Source of the DNA: Lentinus brumalis
Taxonomy: Eukaryota; Basidiomycota; Agaricomycetes; Polyporales; Polyporaceae
NCBI GenBank assembly: GCA_001792895.1
Contig: MARA01000010.1
Location: forward strand, 868,001-932,000
Length of the DNA stretch: 64,000 bases
Direction of reading: 5' to 3'
Position numbers and translations under genes: made by a program. Under the pieces are notes generated by a model that was not told the DNA's origin, did no database searches, and was given only the letters and a program-made list of their open reading frames with translations. This document shows positions 47,330-58,381 of this stretch, piece after piece; position 1 is the stretch's first letter, and the number at the start of each line of letters is the position of its first letter.

Positions 47330-47590
47330 AATCTTCCTCCATTCTGCTTGGTATGACGGACTTGCACGCTGGACTTCGTGGCCATATGTAAAACTTGTAT
47401 TACTATCATATTCTCAAAACACTGATCATACTTCGCGACTCACTCCTTCATGAAGCATGAAGCACTGAAGTCGGATTGCAGCATGGAAAATGTGCATGGC
47501 AAACATACTCAGCAAGTACACACCTCAGACAGGGGTGGGGGGTCCGGGAAGTAAGTGCACGAATTCATCGTAACCACCGGGACCCTCATT
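47330..47590. other. Convergent intergenic region
   Basis: 260 bp between two 3' ends; nothing recognised beyond expected UTR sequence. Confidence 0.5.
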
Positions 47591-50288
47591 CTAGTTGAAG
47601 AGACTCCCCCAGTCGACACCGTCGTCCGGTGAAGGAGGAGCCATCGAGCTCGATGCAACAACAGCCGATACTGGCGCGAGTAAGGTGGGCACATTTCCGT
47701 ACATCCTCTGGTACACTTCCAGGGGCGATTCCATCCAAGGGACCCCCGTGTGTAGGGACACGGGTATACTCGGTGTTGAGGTCGAAGGCGCGTAGTCCAG
47801 TGCTGGACGTGACTGGCCCCGCTGCTCTTGTACCACAGGCGGAGCGGCAGCCTGAGCATGAGCAGACAGCCCAGGCTGTGCGGCAGGGTGGGACGACGTC
47901 CGTTCTTCCGAAGCGACGATGGACGGCTCGGCAGGTTCTACGGGCCTTGCTGGGGCAGGAGCGAGAACAACGGGAGCCTCGTCCTCGTCCTCATCGACTC
48001 CCTCCTCTGGCTCCGGAGAGAGCCTATCATCGTCCTCGGCGTCGACTGCGCGCGGAGTTGGTCCTGCGCTGTCCTCGTCCGCGTCGTGGTCCTCGAGCTC
48101 CTCTTCATCCCCGCCTGCGTCCACATCATCCTCGTCGTCGTCGTCCGCCTCCTCCACCTTCCGACGCCGTCCTCTCTTCCCAGACACACCGGCCTCAACA
48201 GTGACCCGCTGCTCCCCATACCACACCGGCACATCAATCCGGCCCCTCACCCACTCCTCCGCCCAATCCTGCTCCGGCACCTGGCACGCCGCACACGGAC
48301 ACCGCTCGAATTCGATCGCCACCGCGCGCTGGTCCTCCTCGAACCACTCGAGGTTCTTCCCGCGCCACCGCAGGTATGTGCCGACCGCGGCGCGCACCGC
48401 GGGCTTCTGGTAGCACGGCATGACGATGCGTGTCCGCTCGCGCGCGACCAACGCCTCGCACGCCGCCCAATTCCTCTTCGACTGCGTGCGCACCCGCGGG
48501 TCGGGCGAGGCGGAATCCAGCGTGAGCCCGAGACGTGCAGCGGTATCGTGCACGAGGAGGGGGAACTGCTCTACCATGCAGGTGTCTCTGAGGTGGCGCT
48601 TGACGCTGTCGGGGCGGTTGAAAGACGAACAGACCCTGCTGTCGGCGTCACTGAAGCGCTCGATGCAGTACGTGCGCGGCTCGATGTGCTTGTTGAGAGC
48701 GTGCCGGAGGGCGTCGGCCTGGCGCGGGAAGGGCTCCCGGTGGGTGCAGGAGACGAGGCGCGAGGCGGTGGCGGCCCCCGGGATGTTGGGACTAGCAACT
48801 TTGAATAAGATTCTCTCCGGGTGGCTGGGGGAGCGGGTCTTGATCTTGGATTCGAGAGGGGTGTAGAAGGGGCAAAAGTACTGGTACTTGGGGTTCCGTT
48901 TCTTCTTGTCCTTCTGCGGTTTCTTCGCCTTCGTCACTTTCGTGGTGGCTGGCGCTTTGCCCTTGCCCTTGTTACGGCTCTTCACGGATGATGGGGCTGG
49001 AGCGACCCATGTAGCTGCTATGGAAATGTAGTCAGCACTGAGAAAGCTCAGTATAAAAATGAGACTCACGAGAAAGGCCTTGGGGAACGAGCTCTGCTCC
49101 GATGCACCGGATGTCATAGTAAAACTCCTCTGGCAGATCCCGCACATGCTCGGGGTAGCCAGCGAGTTCAAGGTAAGTTCGGGCGCCGGTCGGCAATGGT
49201 GCCAGTCCCGGGTCTGGTGCTGGTGTCAATGAGGGTGGCGTGTTCGTTCTTGCAGCCAGCGGAGAACGATTTGCACTGGTGGGTGTTCGTACTGGTGCTG
49301 ATGGTGTGTTCGTCCTTGCAACAAGCGGAGTGCGATCTGTAAAGCACGATGTATTGTGTCAGCGGGTGGGGTGGTCACCGAGGTGATGGGGTGCCACACC
49401 TTCCACGGCAACGGGCACACTCCTTTGCTCGCGCACTGGCGTTGATGGAGGCACGCCCCATATGCGCAGTGGCGAACGTGCAGGCGAGGTGCGTGCGTTC
49501 TCGATGTTGGAGACAGAGGCCCTAGGACTGGTGGCGAGGCGAGAGGAGGAAGAGGAGGAAGCGATGGGATCAGACGGACTGCCGGCGCGGTCTCTTCGGG
49601 AGCTGCTGCTCGCGACCCGCGGTCTCTTCGAGGTGCGGTCCTCAGAACGTGGCGCGCTCTCGGGACCACGATCGCGCTTGTAGCCGCGCGTGGGGCTTGC
49701 TGAGTGGTATGGTGGGCCGAACGGATACGATGGGAAGACGGGCTCAGGTAGGACAGTGGGCGTAAGAAGGGCGTCTGGCGAGAAATGATCGTGCTCTATC
49801 GCAGCTTCAGGAGCCCGCTCTTGTGGTGGGGAGACAAGATGCGCGAAAACGCTGCGAGCGGGACTGGGACTGAACGATGCTGGAGTGAGGCGGGCTCGTG
49901 GCGATGCAGAAGCACGTCGAAGATTATCGTGGTGGGGCGAATTTGGCTCCGCCGTGTGTAGCTGAGTGACTGGCTCCTGGACAGCTTGCAGTGCGTCATT
50001 AATGATGCCGCTCAGCATCGGAGAGCCTGGGCGGGACGTTTCTGGCTGTATGCAGTCCGAATTGATGATTTGTTCGAACAGAGCTAGGACCGCTTCATCA
50101 TCGTAGATAGAGTCGTGCTCCTCCATGAAGTCGTTGGGTGGCCCCGGGCTGTCCGCGAGAAGTAGAGGGTAGCCAGCCGAGGCGACGGCGGCGGAGGGTG
50201 TTGTATCCTGCCAATCGTATGGGGCGGGTTCCGGAGAGAAAGCGGAACCCAGAGGCGGGAGGGGCGGAAAGTCGTCGAATGGGTTCAT
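47591..50288 (-). CDS. Nuclear protein with atypical C2H2/C2HC zinc fingers
   Basis: Start MNPFDDFPPLPPLGSAFSPE at 50288 gives an acidic, Pro-rich N-terminus like an activation domain, then about 300 disordered Ser/Pro residues with a nuclear signal (RTSKRPRVASSSSRRDR). After an intron at about 49337-49400 come repeated NTP-Ser-Ala segments (NRTPLVARTNTPSAP; NRSPLAARTNTPP). After a second intron at about 49020-49070 comes a Lys-rich NLS (KSRNKGKGKAPATTK; KKPQKDKKKRNPKYQYFCPF). The folded part has SCTHREPFPRQADALRHALNKH and RVCSSFNRPDSVKRHLRDTC, spaced like two degenerate zinc fingers. A very acidic stretch (EEADDDDEDDVDAGGDEEE) and a Ser/Pro end with DDGVDWGSLFN follow. About 850 residues; probably a basidiomycete-specific transcription regulator. 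TATATA lies 71 bp upstream of the ATG. Confidence 0.82.
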
Positions 50289-51640
50289 CTCGGGTAGGTG
50301 AGGCGAGGAAGTCGGTGAAAGAGGCGAGTGAGTTATGGGTAGGATGCCCAATGGGCACTATATATGCGCCTTCTGGAGGCAACACGAGGGCCCTCGGCGA
50401 GTTGTGTGCTCACAAAAGCGCTGCCAGGAGCGCTGGACATAAAAGCAGTTACCGCCTGCACACAATTGGCTGGTGAGTAGTCTGTAACTGGAACTAGCAG
50501 GATGCAACATACAGTGCGGGCATGCCGTGCAGCATTGAGAGCATTGGTGATGAGCACGATCTCGATATGAGCCTTGCAGCTCGGCCAGAGGCTCTCTTTC
50601 GTCATCCTGAGCAAAGGCTCTCGCTCAAGGGGCTACATGATTTCGCGTAAGGACTCGCAGGATAGATGTCGAGGTAATCAGTGTTGAGAAGTCAGTAACG
50701 ACGGGCGTTGGACAATTATGAGTCGTAAACGCGCAACGCCGCAACTGAGAGCTTACTGCAGCATCTCGACGGAGCACATAGTGAGAATACACTACTGAGG
50801 GGCGTAGTTTGCTCTTGAGGCCCCAGCTGGTGCTGATGTACCACACAATGTGAATAAGGTTCATCGTGAATCGGACTTACGACACCGTCCTCAGGCTGCG
50901 GCGGCGTTGCGAGATCATAAGCATAAGGATACTATCTGAGCCTCTAGAGTTTGTTGAGCTTCAAGGTCGTTATCAACAGATATAAACTCACAGAAGCAAG
51001 CCGCCAGTGGACTTAGAGTCTGTCGGGGGTCGTGTTGGCCAATCTTGGCACTGCTATGCTCGCCACATCGAGTCCTGTCAGACATCGCACTCCGAGTCCG
51101 GCATCCCAGAGTACGCGGTTGTGTAACAGCCGTGGTACTACCGAGGTAGATAAAAGACAGCAGTGAACATGAGTCGTCGTCGGTCGACGTCGTTGCGCGA
51201 GACAAAAGGTGTGTCCTGTTCAAAGCTGGCGGCTATGTTGCCATATGCAGTCCGCTCGTGGCTCCCGACAGCCACGTGGTCGATTATTCGGACTGGTCTC
51301 TCTCCGCGACTGCAGTCTGCGTCAGATCTAGGTCCTCGTAGCTCATGGCGTAGGATGCTTTGAATGCCCGTTGGTAAGTCTTCTCAGGCTTCAGAGTCCT
51401 AGTGTGCTCAACTTCCCTCGTGGAAGCATCGCCAGCGTGCCGGAAGACGCCCGGGTACGTAGACCCTCGGCGGCGGTCGTCTGGATCCTCTGGATCCTCC
51501 ACACTTGCTCCTCACTGCGTGTATCCTATATACTCAGGCAAGCTCGGGCGACATTTATACCTACTCGGTTGCTTTTATACATCAGGAAACCGCCTGGTCA
51601 CGGTCCAACCTCCTTGTACCTTTGGTTGGCACCCTGCGAG
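50289..51640. other. Intergenic region with promoters
   Basis: TATATA at 50359-50364 serves the minus-strand zinc-finger gene. No gene supported in 50400-51200. From about 51200 onward the sequence is homologous to the region starting near 54770. Confidence 0.5.
50359..50364 (-). promoter_or_regulatory. TATA box of the zinc-finger gene
   Basis: Palindromic TATATA 71 bp upstream of the start codon at 50288. Confidence 0.5.
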
Positions 51641-52099
51641 ATGACCCGCCCATTCATCCGTCGGGTGATCCCCCACCTATCAGCACTCGGAAGGGAACGT
51701 CCGTTGTTTACTGGGCCAGTGGTGACACGAAAGCCTCCTCCGTTTACGCCACCACCCAGCGATCCGTGGAAGGATCCTAACTTGCGCCCCGTCTTGTGGA
51801 CTGGTCTCGGCATAACATTGGCACTATGCTCGGTCCTTGGTCAGTAGCATTCTATGACAGGAGTCAGTCATCACTCATCTCTGTGGACAGAGTACTACTA
51901 CCCCATGCCTCCCTCTGACGATGCGCTCTTCCTCGCTGTGGCGACACAGGTCGCGTGGGATGCCGTCAAGGGTCGGACCAGCCAAGTGAGGAGCACAAAG
52001 GCAGAGACGTCCCAGGCGGCCCAGTCCACGGAAGCAGGAGCAAAGGGAGAGATTTTTCAGGCGCCACAGCGTGGGCTTACAGAGTCGAAGCCTGCCTAA
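51200..52099 (+). repeat. Left copy of a direct duplication flanking the P450 gene
   Basis: The promoter part matches 54770-55100 (shared blocks include gacagccacgtgg, taagtcttctc, aacttccctcg and gtgccggaagacgc). It runs into the first small membrane-protein gene, which is homologous to the one at 55232. Confidence 0.8.
51641..52099 (+). CDS. Small single-TM protein, 135 aa, duplicated family member 1
   Basis: Exons 51641-51839 and 51891-52099 total 408 nt. The N-terminus MTRPFIRRVIPHLSALGRER is basic and amphipathic; a Pro-rich stretch (VTRKPPPFTPPPSDPWKDP) leads to one transmembrane helix (PVLWTGLGITLALCSVLG). After it come YYYPMPPSDDALFLAVATQV and AWDAVKGRTSQVRS, then a Ser/Thr/Gln/Lys tail (ETSQAAQSTEAGAKGEIFQA). 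A close paralogue with the same intron position lies at 55232-55850. The basic amphipathic start followed by one TM helix could direct it to mitochondria or anchor it in the ER; no family recognised. Position right before a P450 makes an ER-membrane accessory role thinkable but unproven. Confidence 0.7.
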
Positions 52100-52658
52100 C
52101 TCACTGAGTCGAGCTCGGAGGTCTCAACAACTTGGCGTGCGTAGCGGATAGCGTATAGGAAATGTGGCCATCGTTCAGTCGAACAAACTCCGGACTATCG
52201 TGAGATGGACGGGCACCCCGCCTGCCGTCGCCCGTAGCGCGAAACTTTCGAATGTCGCTGGTCCCTGAAATCTGACCCAATGAACATTGCCCTCGTGCTC
52301 TCTGGTAAGCGCTTCGTACTCCAAAGTCTCATCCGCTGACACTGAGTTTGCTGCGCTTGCTTCATAGTATTCCCGTGCTAGTCCTGGGTACAATTCACCA
52401 GGCACGACTCGGCTACACACATTGCAGAAGACGCACCCCGATATGATGTGGTCGCTCTTCCTCCGCCACTAGGTGGGTGAAACGCGCGCTATCGTAAGCG
52501 TCTTCTGTCGGCACGGTGGCCGTACATGCCCCGCAACCTTGACGCAGAGGTGCTTCTATCTGAATTTTCCGCAGAGCTTCACCTTCAAATGCCCTCTCAT
52601 ATATGAAGAAATTGATACATCGCATACGTGAGAGGATTGCCCCCGGTGCCACTGTAAG
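52100..52658. other. Intergenic, promoter of the P450 gene
   Basis: About 560 bp without a supported gene. An 81-codon minus-strand frame (52420-52175) has no motif. An AT-rich tatatgaag element occurs at about 52599, 60 bp before the P450 ATG. Confidence 0.45.
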
Positions 52659-54675
52659 ATGGCGTACTCCCTTGTGGTGAGCCTCGTAGCTGCAGCTCTC
52701 ATCATCGTCCTACTTCGTTCCCGTCGTTCGAGTCGCCGTCCTGGGCCTTTCCCTCCTGGACCGAAGCCTCTACCTTTGATTGGCAATCTTCTCCACATTC
52801 CCAAGGAGCAGCCCTGGGTCACATACAGGGATTGGGCTCAGCAGTATGGTGAGTGGTTATCCTGCGTCAGATCGTCTTTCCGCTGAGGGTCCAATCAAGG
52901 GGACATCGTCGGTCTGCAGCTACCTGGAGATCAACTGCTCGTTATCTTGCATTCCCATCAAGCGGCGATAGACCTCCTCGACAAGCGTTCTGCTACGTAC
53001 TCGGACCGACCGAAGTCACTTGTCGTCGAATTGTACGTACATACAATCCATTTAAGCCACTGTAGACCCTTGAAAATGTTCAACTGCAGGACAGGATGGA
53101 GCTGGAACACCCCTCTCGTGCCATACGGCGCAGAATGGAGACGGACACGCCGGGCGTCGTGGCAGCACTTCACGCCGAAGACCGTCTCCAAGCACTACCC
53201 CATCCTTCTCCAGGAGGTGCGGCGGTTCCTCCGCCTTCTGAAGGCCGAACCCGAGCGGCTCCGTGAACTGATGGAATTGTGAGCACCCTTCGTTAAATTG
53301 TACGCACTGCACCTTGCCTTGCTGATATACTATGTGCGGGACAGTTCGTTCGCTGCGATTATACTGAAGTCCATGTACGGTATCGACATCACACCGGAGG
53401 ATCCGAAATACGTACCTTTACTCCACGGCGCGCTCGAGGCACCCACAGAGGCACTCCTGCCTGGCAGTTTCCTTGTCGAGAACATTCCGGTCTTGCAGTA
53501 TGTCCCCGCATGGGTTCCTGGCGCCGGCTTTCAGAAGAAGTTCGCTCGGTGGAGACTCCTCGTGGCCGACATGCTCAATCGGCCTTTCGCTGATGCAAAG
53601 CTAGCATGGGTACGCCTTCTCGCAGCGTTTACGCCTGCATCTGCAGTGCACCTTGCTCTGAGTTCTGACGTGGCCATCACTCAAGTTGCGCGGAGAAGGC
53701 TATCATTCAGCTGTCCATGAGATGCTCGAGGAGATCTCCCAGGCCAACCTCAGCGAGGCGGAGGCAGCTGACGAGGAGCGCGTCGCGAAAATTGGTGCAG
53801 CAAACGCGTACGCTGCCGGCGCAGACACCGTGAGTTCCTTGCTCGCGCTTCGTTCAACTGCAGCCGCCTCATGCCCCGCCAGACATTCTCTACTCTGCTG
53901 TCGTTCTTCATGGCGATGGCAATGTTTCCCGAGGTTCAAAAGAAAGCCCAGGCAGAGCTGGACGCCGTCGTCGGTCCTGACAGGCTTCCGGAAATGAGCG
54001 ACAGGGAGTCTCTGCCCTATATGAACGCGCTGGTCAAGGAGGCCTTGCGGTGGCAGAACGTCGTCCCACTTGGCCTCGTCCACAGGTCCATGGCAGATGA
54101 TGAGTACAATGGTTATTTCCTGCCGGAGGGAACACTGATCTTTTATAACGTCTGGTCAGTCTCATGCACGTTGGTCGATAGTGCTGAAGCTGAACTGGAT
54201 CGTTCAAATCAAGGGCGATGATGCATGACCCACGAACATACCCAAACCCCGATGTCTTTGAGCCTGAGCGTTACCTCAAGAATGGCGTCCTGAACCAGGA
54301 CGCGCCTAATCCTGAAGATGTCGTCTTCGGCTATGGGCGTCGGTGAGTACATATATGCGGCTCATGTTGAGACCACTGCTGAACACTGACCACTGGCAGG
54401 ATATGCCTCGGCAGACATCTCGCAGATGCGTCATTGTTCATCAATGTCGCTTCTGTTTTGCACGCCTTCAAGATCAGCCTGCCTCTGGACGCAAAAGGAC
54501 AACCGCAGAAGGTTGCAGTCGAGATGTCCAGTGGATTCCTTTCGTGAGTGGAATTGCGCTAGGCTGATTTCGCTGCAGTACCTGATGTGTCATCACTTGA
54601 CATAGGTACCCGTCTGGGTTCAAGTGTACGATCGAGCCGCGTTCACCGTCCGCTGAGGCGTTGCTGCGTGAGTGA
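52659..54675 (+). CDS. Cytochrome P450 monooxygenase (microsomal, basidiomycete type)
   Basis: The N-terminal anchor (SLVVSLVAAALIIVLLRS) is followed by basic residues and the Pro hinge PGPFPPGPKPLPLIGNLLHI. Further landmarks are YGDIVGLQLPGDQLLVI, WNTPLVPYGAEWRRTRRASW (C-helix WxxxR), NAYAAGADTTFSTLLSFF (I-helix AGxDT), EALRW (ExxR), NPDVFEPERYL (PERF-like) and the heme-thiolate loop FGYGRRICLGRHLA with the ligand cysteine. The end is SYPSGFKCTIEPRSPSAE. At least ten small introns; exon 1 52659-52848, exon 2 52900-53032, exon 3 from 53089. About 510 residues, normal for the class. It resembles the CYP5144/CYP620-like multicopy basidiomycete families with O-methoxyaryl or xenobiotic substrates, but I cannot assign a family by eye. 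It lies between two copies of a small membrane-protein gene. Confidence 0.94.
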
Positions 54676-55231
54676 GTGGCATTCGTTCTCAGCGAGGACT
54701 ATACACTGTAAATAAGACGAGTCGAGTTACTGCTGTAATTTCCTGAAGTACTAGTATGCATGGTGTTCAACAGTGCGAGACAAGAACTGGTATTGTTTCC
54801 CTCGGCGGCTACGTTGCCAAATGCGGCCTGCTCGGTTGCTCCTGACAGCCACGTGGCTAATTGTTGGAGAGCAGACTCGGACGTGCTTTTCTTCCCGCAA
54901 TTGTGCGAGGATCATCGAGCTCGTGGAGGCTCGTGGACCGTATGCATGTCCGGATGCATCGGATGCTGAACAGGTAAGTCTTCTCGCTGCTCTTCGGTGC
55001 CGGTGGTTTGAACTTCCCTCGCAGAAGCATAGACGTGCCGGAAGACGCGTAGTCCCTCGGCGGCGGGTTCACACTCCTCAGTGCGAGTCGCACCCTGCGT
55101 CCTTACGTCCACGGATGGACCTCACCATGTCTTCTTCCTCGCGGCGACAGCGGGGCGAAGTATTGCTCGTACATAAGGACGCCGCGTCAGCTCTGCCAGT
55201 TGCCGGTCCGACTATCGTCCACCCCGGCGAG
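54676..55231. other. Intergenic, promoter copy 2
   Basis: From about 54770 the sequence repeats the region upstream of 51641, so this is the duplicated promoter of the second small membrane-protein gene. No other feature. Confidence 0.6.
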
Positions 55232-55600
55232 ATGACTCGCTTCATCCATCGGGTCATCCCCCAGTTGAAAGACCTCGTACACCGTCCCCCGTTGGCTACA
55301 TCGCAGGTGCCACGAAGGCCTCCTGTTTCCTCGCTGTCACCCGAAAATCTGCGGAAAGACGCACAGCTGCGCCGATACTACTGGTGGGGCGGGCTCGGTG
55401 TGACATGTGCACTGTTTCTTGCCACCGGTCAGTATATCTCAAGGCAGAAGCGCACGATGGAACTCATCTCGGCGCACAGAGCACTTCTTTCCCAGTCCCC
55501 CCTCGAACGATGAAGTCTATTTCGCTGTCGCTGCGAACGTCGTGGCGCAGGCGCTCAAGGGCAAGACCAGCCAAGCCGCTCGTGATATGAAGGGTGCAAA
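54770..55600 (+). repeat. Right copy of the direct duplication flanking the P450 gene
   Basis: Same orientation as 51200-52099, offset about 3.57 kb. Identity by eye is clear in short blocks but broken by many substitutions and indels, so the duplication is not recent. Confidence 0.8.
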
Positions 55601-55850
55601 GGCAGGGGCTGTTCAGACATCGCAGACGAAGAGCGCGAAGGCAGGGACTGCTCAGACAACCCAGAAACATAGCGTCAAGGTACAGGTTGTCCAGGCAAAC
55701 CAGACAAAGACGGGCCTGATTGAGAATGCTGCCGACATTCTCTCGAAACGGAGGGGTAAGGGCAGGAAGAAAAGGAGAAGGCTGCGGTCAGTCGTCCCGC
55801 TGCTGCTTGAGTCAGCGAGTTGTCTGATCGCCCGCTTCTGCGCAGGTTGA
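55232..55850 (+). CDS. Small single-TM protein, 188 aa, duplicated family member 2
   Basis: Exons 55232-55427 and 55480-55850 total 567 nt. MTRFIHRVIPQLKDLVHRPP aligns with MTRPFIRRVIPHL of the first copy; the Pro-rich segment (RRPPVSSLSPENLRKDAQLR), the TM helix (YYWWGGLGVTCALFLAT) and FFPSPPSNDEVYFAVAANVV then AQALKGKTSQAARD are all shared. Its tail is longer, with short Thr/Gln/Lys repeats (KAGAVQTSQTKSAKAGTAQ; KVQVVQANQTKTG) and a basic end (SKRRGKGRKKRRRLRS) that looks like a nuclear or membrane-proximal basic signal. The intron lies at the same place and phase as in copy 1. An upstream ATG at 54773 would ignore the homologous start. Function unknown. Confidence 0.68.
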
Positions 55851-56366
55851 GGAAGTGAATACTGCCGTAACGTCGTCCGCCGCGCTCATATGATCTGAAT
55901 TTCCCGTATCGTACCGTTGGTGTGTCCACTGCTGTGGTTCACTATGCTTAAGCATCCATCTCCACTCAAACGTTCTGCTTGTGTTTTCACATGCACCACC
56001 AGTGTGGTCATCTAGGCTCATCTGTCCTTGCAAAAGATAACTTCTGGTCAACGTCTATACTGTCAGAGCAATCACACACAACTATCCTCAGACGTTTGGT
56101 CGCCGAACTAATCTGCCTCGCGAGGGATCGGCATCGCAATCGAAATCCAAAACGCCCGCTCGTTTGAACGTCCACCCCACACATCTGTAATCATGGACAC
56201 ACCCCTCATGTTACAACCTACAACAACTAAGACATACAACAAACTACAAGAAGCAACCCTTGAAAATCCAGATGAAACGAACGGTATCGGCGTTGTGCGC
56301 CGGCGCACAGCGTTTCGGAGGTGCCTTGCGTCCCCTCCGAAGGAGCCTTCCCTCGCATGCTTAGGG
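55851..56366. other. Convergent intergenic region
   Basis: About 515 bp between two 3' ends. No gene or repeat supported. Confidence 0.5.
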
Positions 56367-57853
56367 TTAGCACTGGGTCTTTGGGGCGAACTGGAACTTC
56401 GTCTTCCCGTTGGAGCCATAGATGCCATATCCCGGCTCTTGGTCCTCGGAGTAGATGTGCGCGAACCACCCGACGCCACCGCCGGGCTGGGCCTTGAGAT
56501 CCTCGCAGTGATCTTCGAGGAGCTGGTAGTAATCGCGCTCGTTCGCCACGTTGGCCACGGCTTTGGGACTGTTCGGTTTGGTACTGCCACCTGTCACCGA
56601 CGGCCAACCGTTCTACATCACTGTCTGTTAGGATTTCACCACTACGACGAACGGTGCGACGGTCCTGCGCACCTCCGAGAAGTATATCTTCTTGCCCTTC
56701 CCATGGTCTACGAAGAACTTCATGTCGCGTTCCATATCCGGCCAGGCTTTCTTAGCTGTAAGCATGATCGACAATCTTAGCTGAGGTCGCAATGCTGAGT
56801 CACGATATCCACGCACCTGTCGAAGCGTCTCCCGCAAAGAAGGGCAGTATGTGGGCGTTGATGGAATCAATGGCGTCGAGCACGGCTTGAGCATCCTTCT
56901 TGTTGTCCTGCTTCTGGTACCCGTACGCCATGTCGCTGACAGTGACGGGAATGCCCAAGTCCGCGAGCTCCTTCTTCGCGGCAAGCACCTGCTGAGCGAG
57001 CTGGCTGGCACTGATGGCGCCGTCGAAGAGTGGCTCCGAGCCAAACTGGACGACCCGCGTGACGAACTTGGCCTTTGGGTTGGACTTGAGAGACTTGAAC
57101 AGGTTGTCGCGTCGGTTCTTCCACTCAGTGCCTCCCTCGAAACCGAACTACCATGGAGGGTCAGAGATCGCGCATACATTGTAGCACGTCGACTTGAAGC
57201 TCACCCAGATGAGGGCGTGTACGCCCAGTCCGTTATCCCAAGCGGCGTCGACGACGTCGTCGCTGAGTGGTAGGGGCATCAGCGTCATGCGTTCGACTGT
57301 GGCGACGGCGGAGATGGACTCACTAGAAGCCCTTGTTGTCGCACGTTCCATACAGGCGGACATAGCGGGAGTTGAACGTCTTGCGAATATCAGCAAACTC
57401 CTTCTGGAGTTGTTTCTTGCTTTGACCTGGCAAGCGTAACCATGCTGATCAACGGGGTGCGCACCGACGAGGATGGAGGCAGCACTCACAAGCAGAGACC
57501 TCGTAGCTGAAGCCGAGGAAGGCATATTCGGTACTGGCATCGCACCACCAGTTATTGGTATCCTGCGGTACCTCGTCCGGCATCTGGAAGCCTAGCGCCG
57601 GGAAGCAGTTGGAGGCGGAGCTCGCGGGTTGGGCGGTATGCGATGGTGGCTTCGAAGAACCGGTCGGCGTGGTGCTGTGGGAGATGGATGAAGTCGCCGA
57701 GGAGCTGGCCGCGTTGAGCCTGGCCCTGCACGAGCGGGGACGCTTCAAACTACGCATATGCTGCGCATCGGCGGAGGACAGACACGAGAGAACGAGTGCA
57801 ATCGTAAAGAGAGTGAGCGTGAAGTGAGTGAGGGTGCAGCGAGAGCGCGCCAT
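56367..57853 (-). CDS. GH17 glucan endo-1,3-beta-glucosidase-like, secreted (copy 1)
   Basis: Start at 57853; signal peptide MARSRCTLTHFTLTLFTIAL then VLSCLSSADAQ. A Ser/Thr-rich linker (SSSATSSISHSTTPTGSS) precedes the catalytic part: NNWWCDASTEYAFLGFSYEV, YVRLYGTCDNKGF, DNGLGVHALIWVGFEGG, the acid/base loop VTRVVQFGSEPLFD, IPVTVSDMAYGYQKQ, INAHILPFFAGDAST and the nucleophile-type ENGWPSVTGG, rebuilt across an intron at about 56602-56669. It ends GGGVGWFAHIYSEDQEPGYG and KTKFQFAPKTQC. GH17 enzymes use two glutamates, here FGSEP and SENGWPS. It should act on cell-wall beta-1,3-glucan outside the cell, in wall remodelling or feeding. A tandem paralogue lies 529 bp upstream. Confidence 0.92.
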
Positions 57854-58381
57854 GTCGAGTCGTCGCAGGATGCGATTCTTGCCGATGCCAGAAGAGGAGG
57901 AGGGAGAAAAGGGACCGACCTTCGCACCCCGTCTCGTAGTTATAAAGTTCCGGACGAATGATAGATGGGTGCGATGCCCAAGCACTGAACAAAAGCCCAG
58001 CCATGGGCGAACAATGGAACGCACGGTGCCAGAACGCCGCTCGAATCAATATGGAGATTGCCCTGTGCTATGAGTACAAATGCGACGTGTATTCCCTCAT
58101 CAACAACCCAGACACACCGTATAAATACACCTGAACCCAACATCGAACCTAGCATTCATCGTCGGTCGTCGTGAAAGGTCGTTCAAGAGATCGTCAGGAA
58201 ATCGCAGGTATTGTTCAGGCCTCGGGCGCTTCGCCCTTGACTACGTCCGTTCGCACGTCGGCTAACATCGCCGCCGCCGCCGACAAGGGTTGAACGAGTC
58301 TTGGCCGATGGCAACTTGCAAGTCTCCATGCCAGGAGTCCCAGGACTCCAGAGGACCGGGACTTGGCAGGCCGCGCCGGGC
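57854..58381. other. Promoter of GH17 copy 1 and 3' flank of copy 2
   Basis: About 530 bp, no gene supported. AT-rich elements ttataa (57946-57951) and gtataaatac (58118-58127) could serve as TATA boxes. Confidence 0.45.

Noticed and set aside
47828..48808. 326-codon plus-strand frame
   Set aside because: Antisense shadow of the acidic region of the zinc-finger gene.
54773..55513. 246-codon frame starting upstream of the second small membrane-protein gene
   Set aside because: The upstream part is homologous to the non-coding promoter of copy 1, and the frame reads through the conserved intron.
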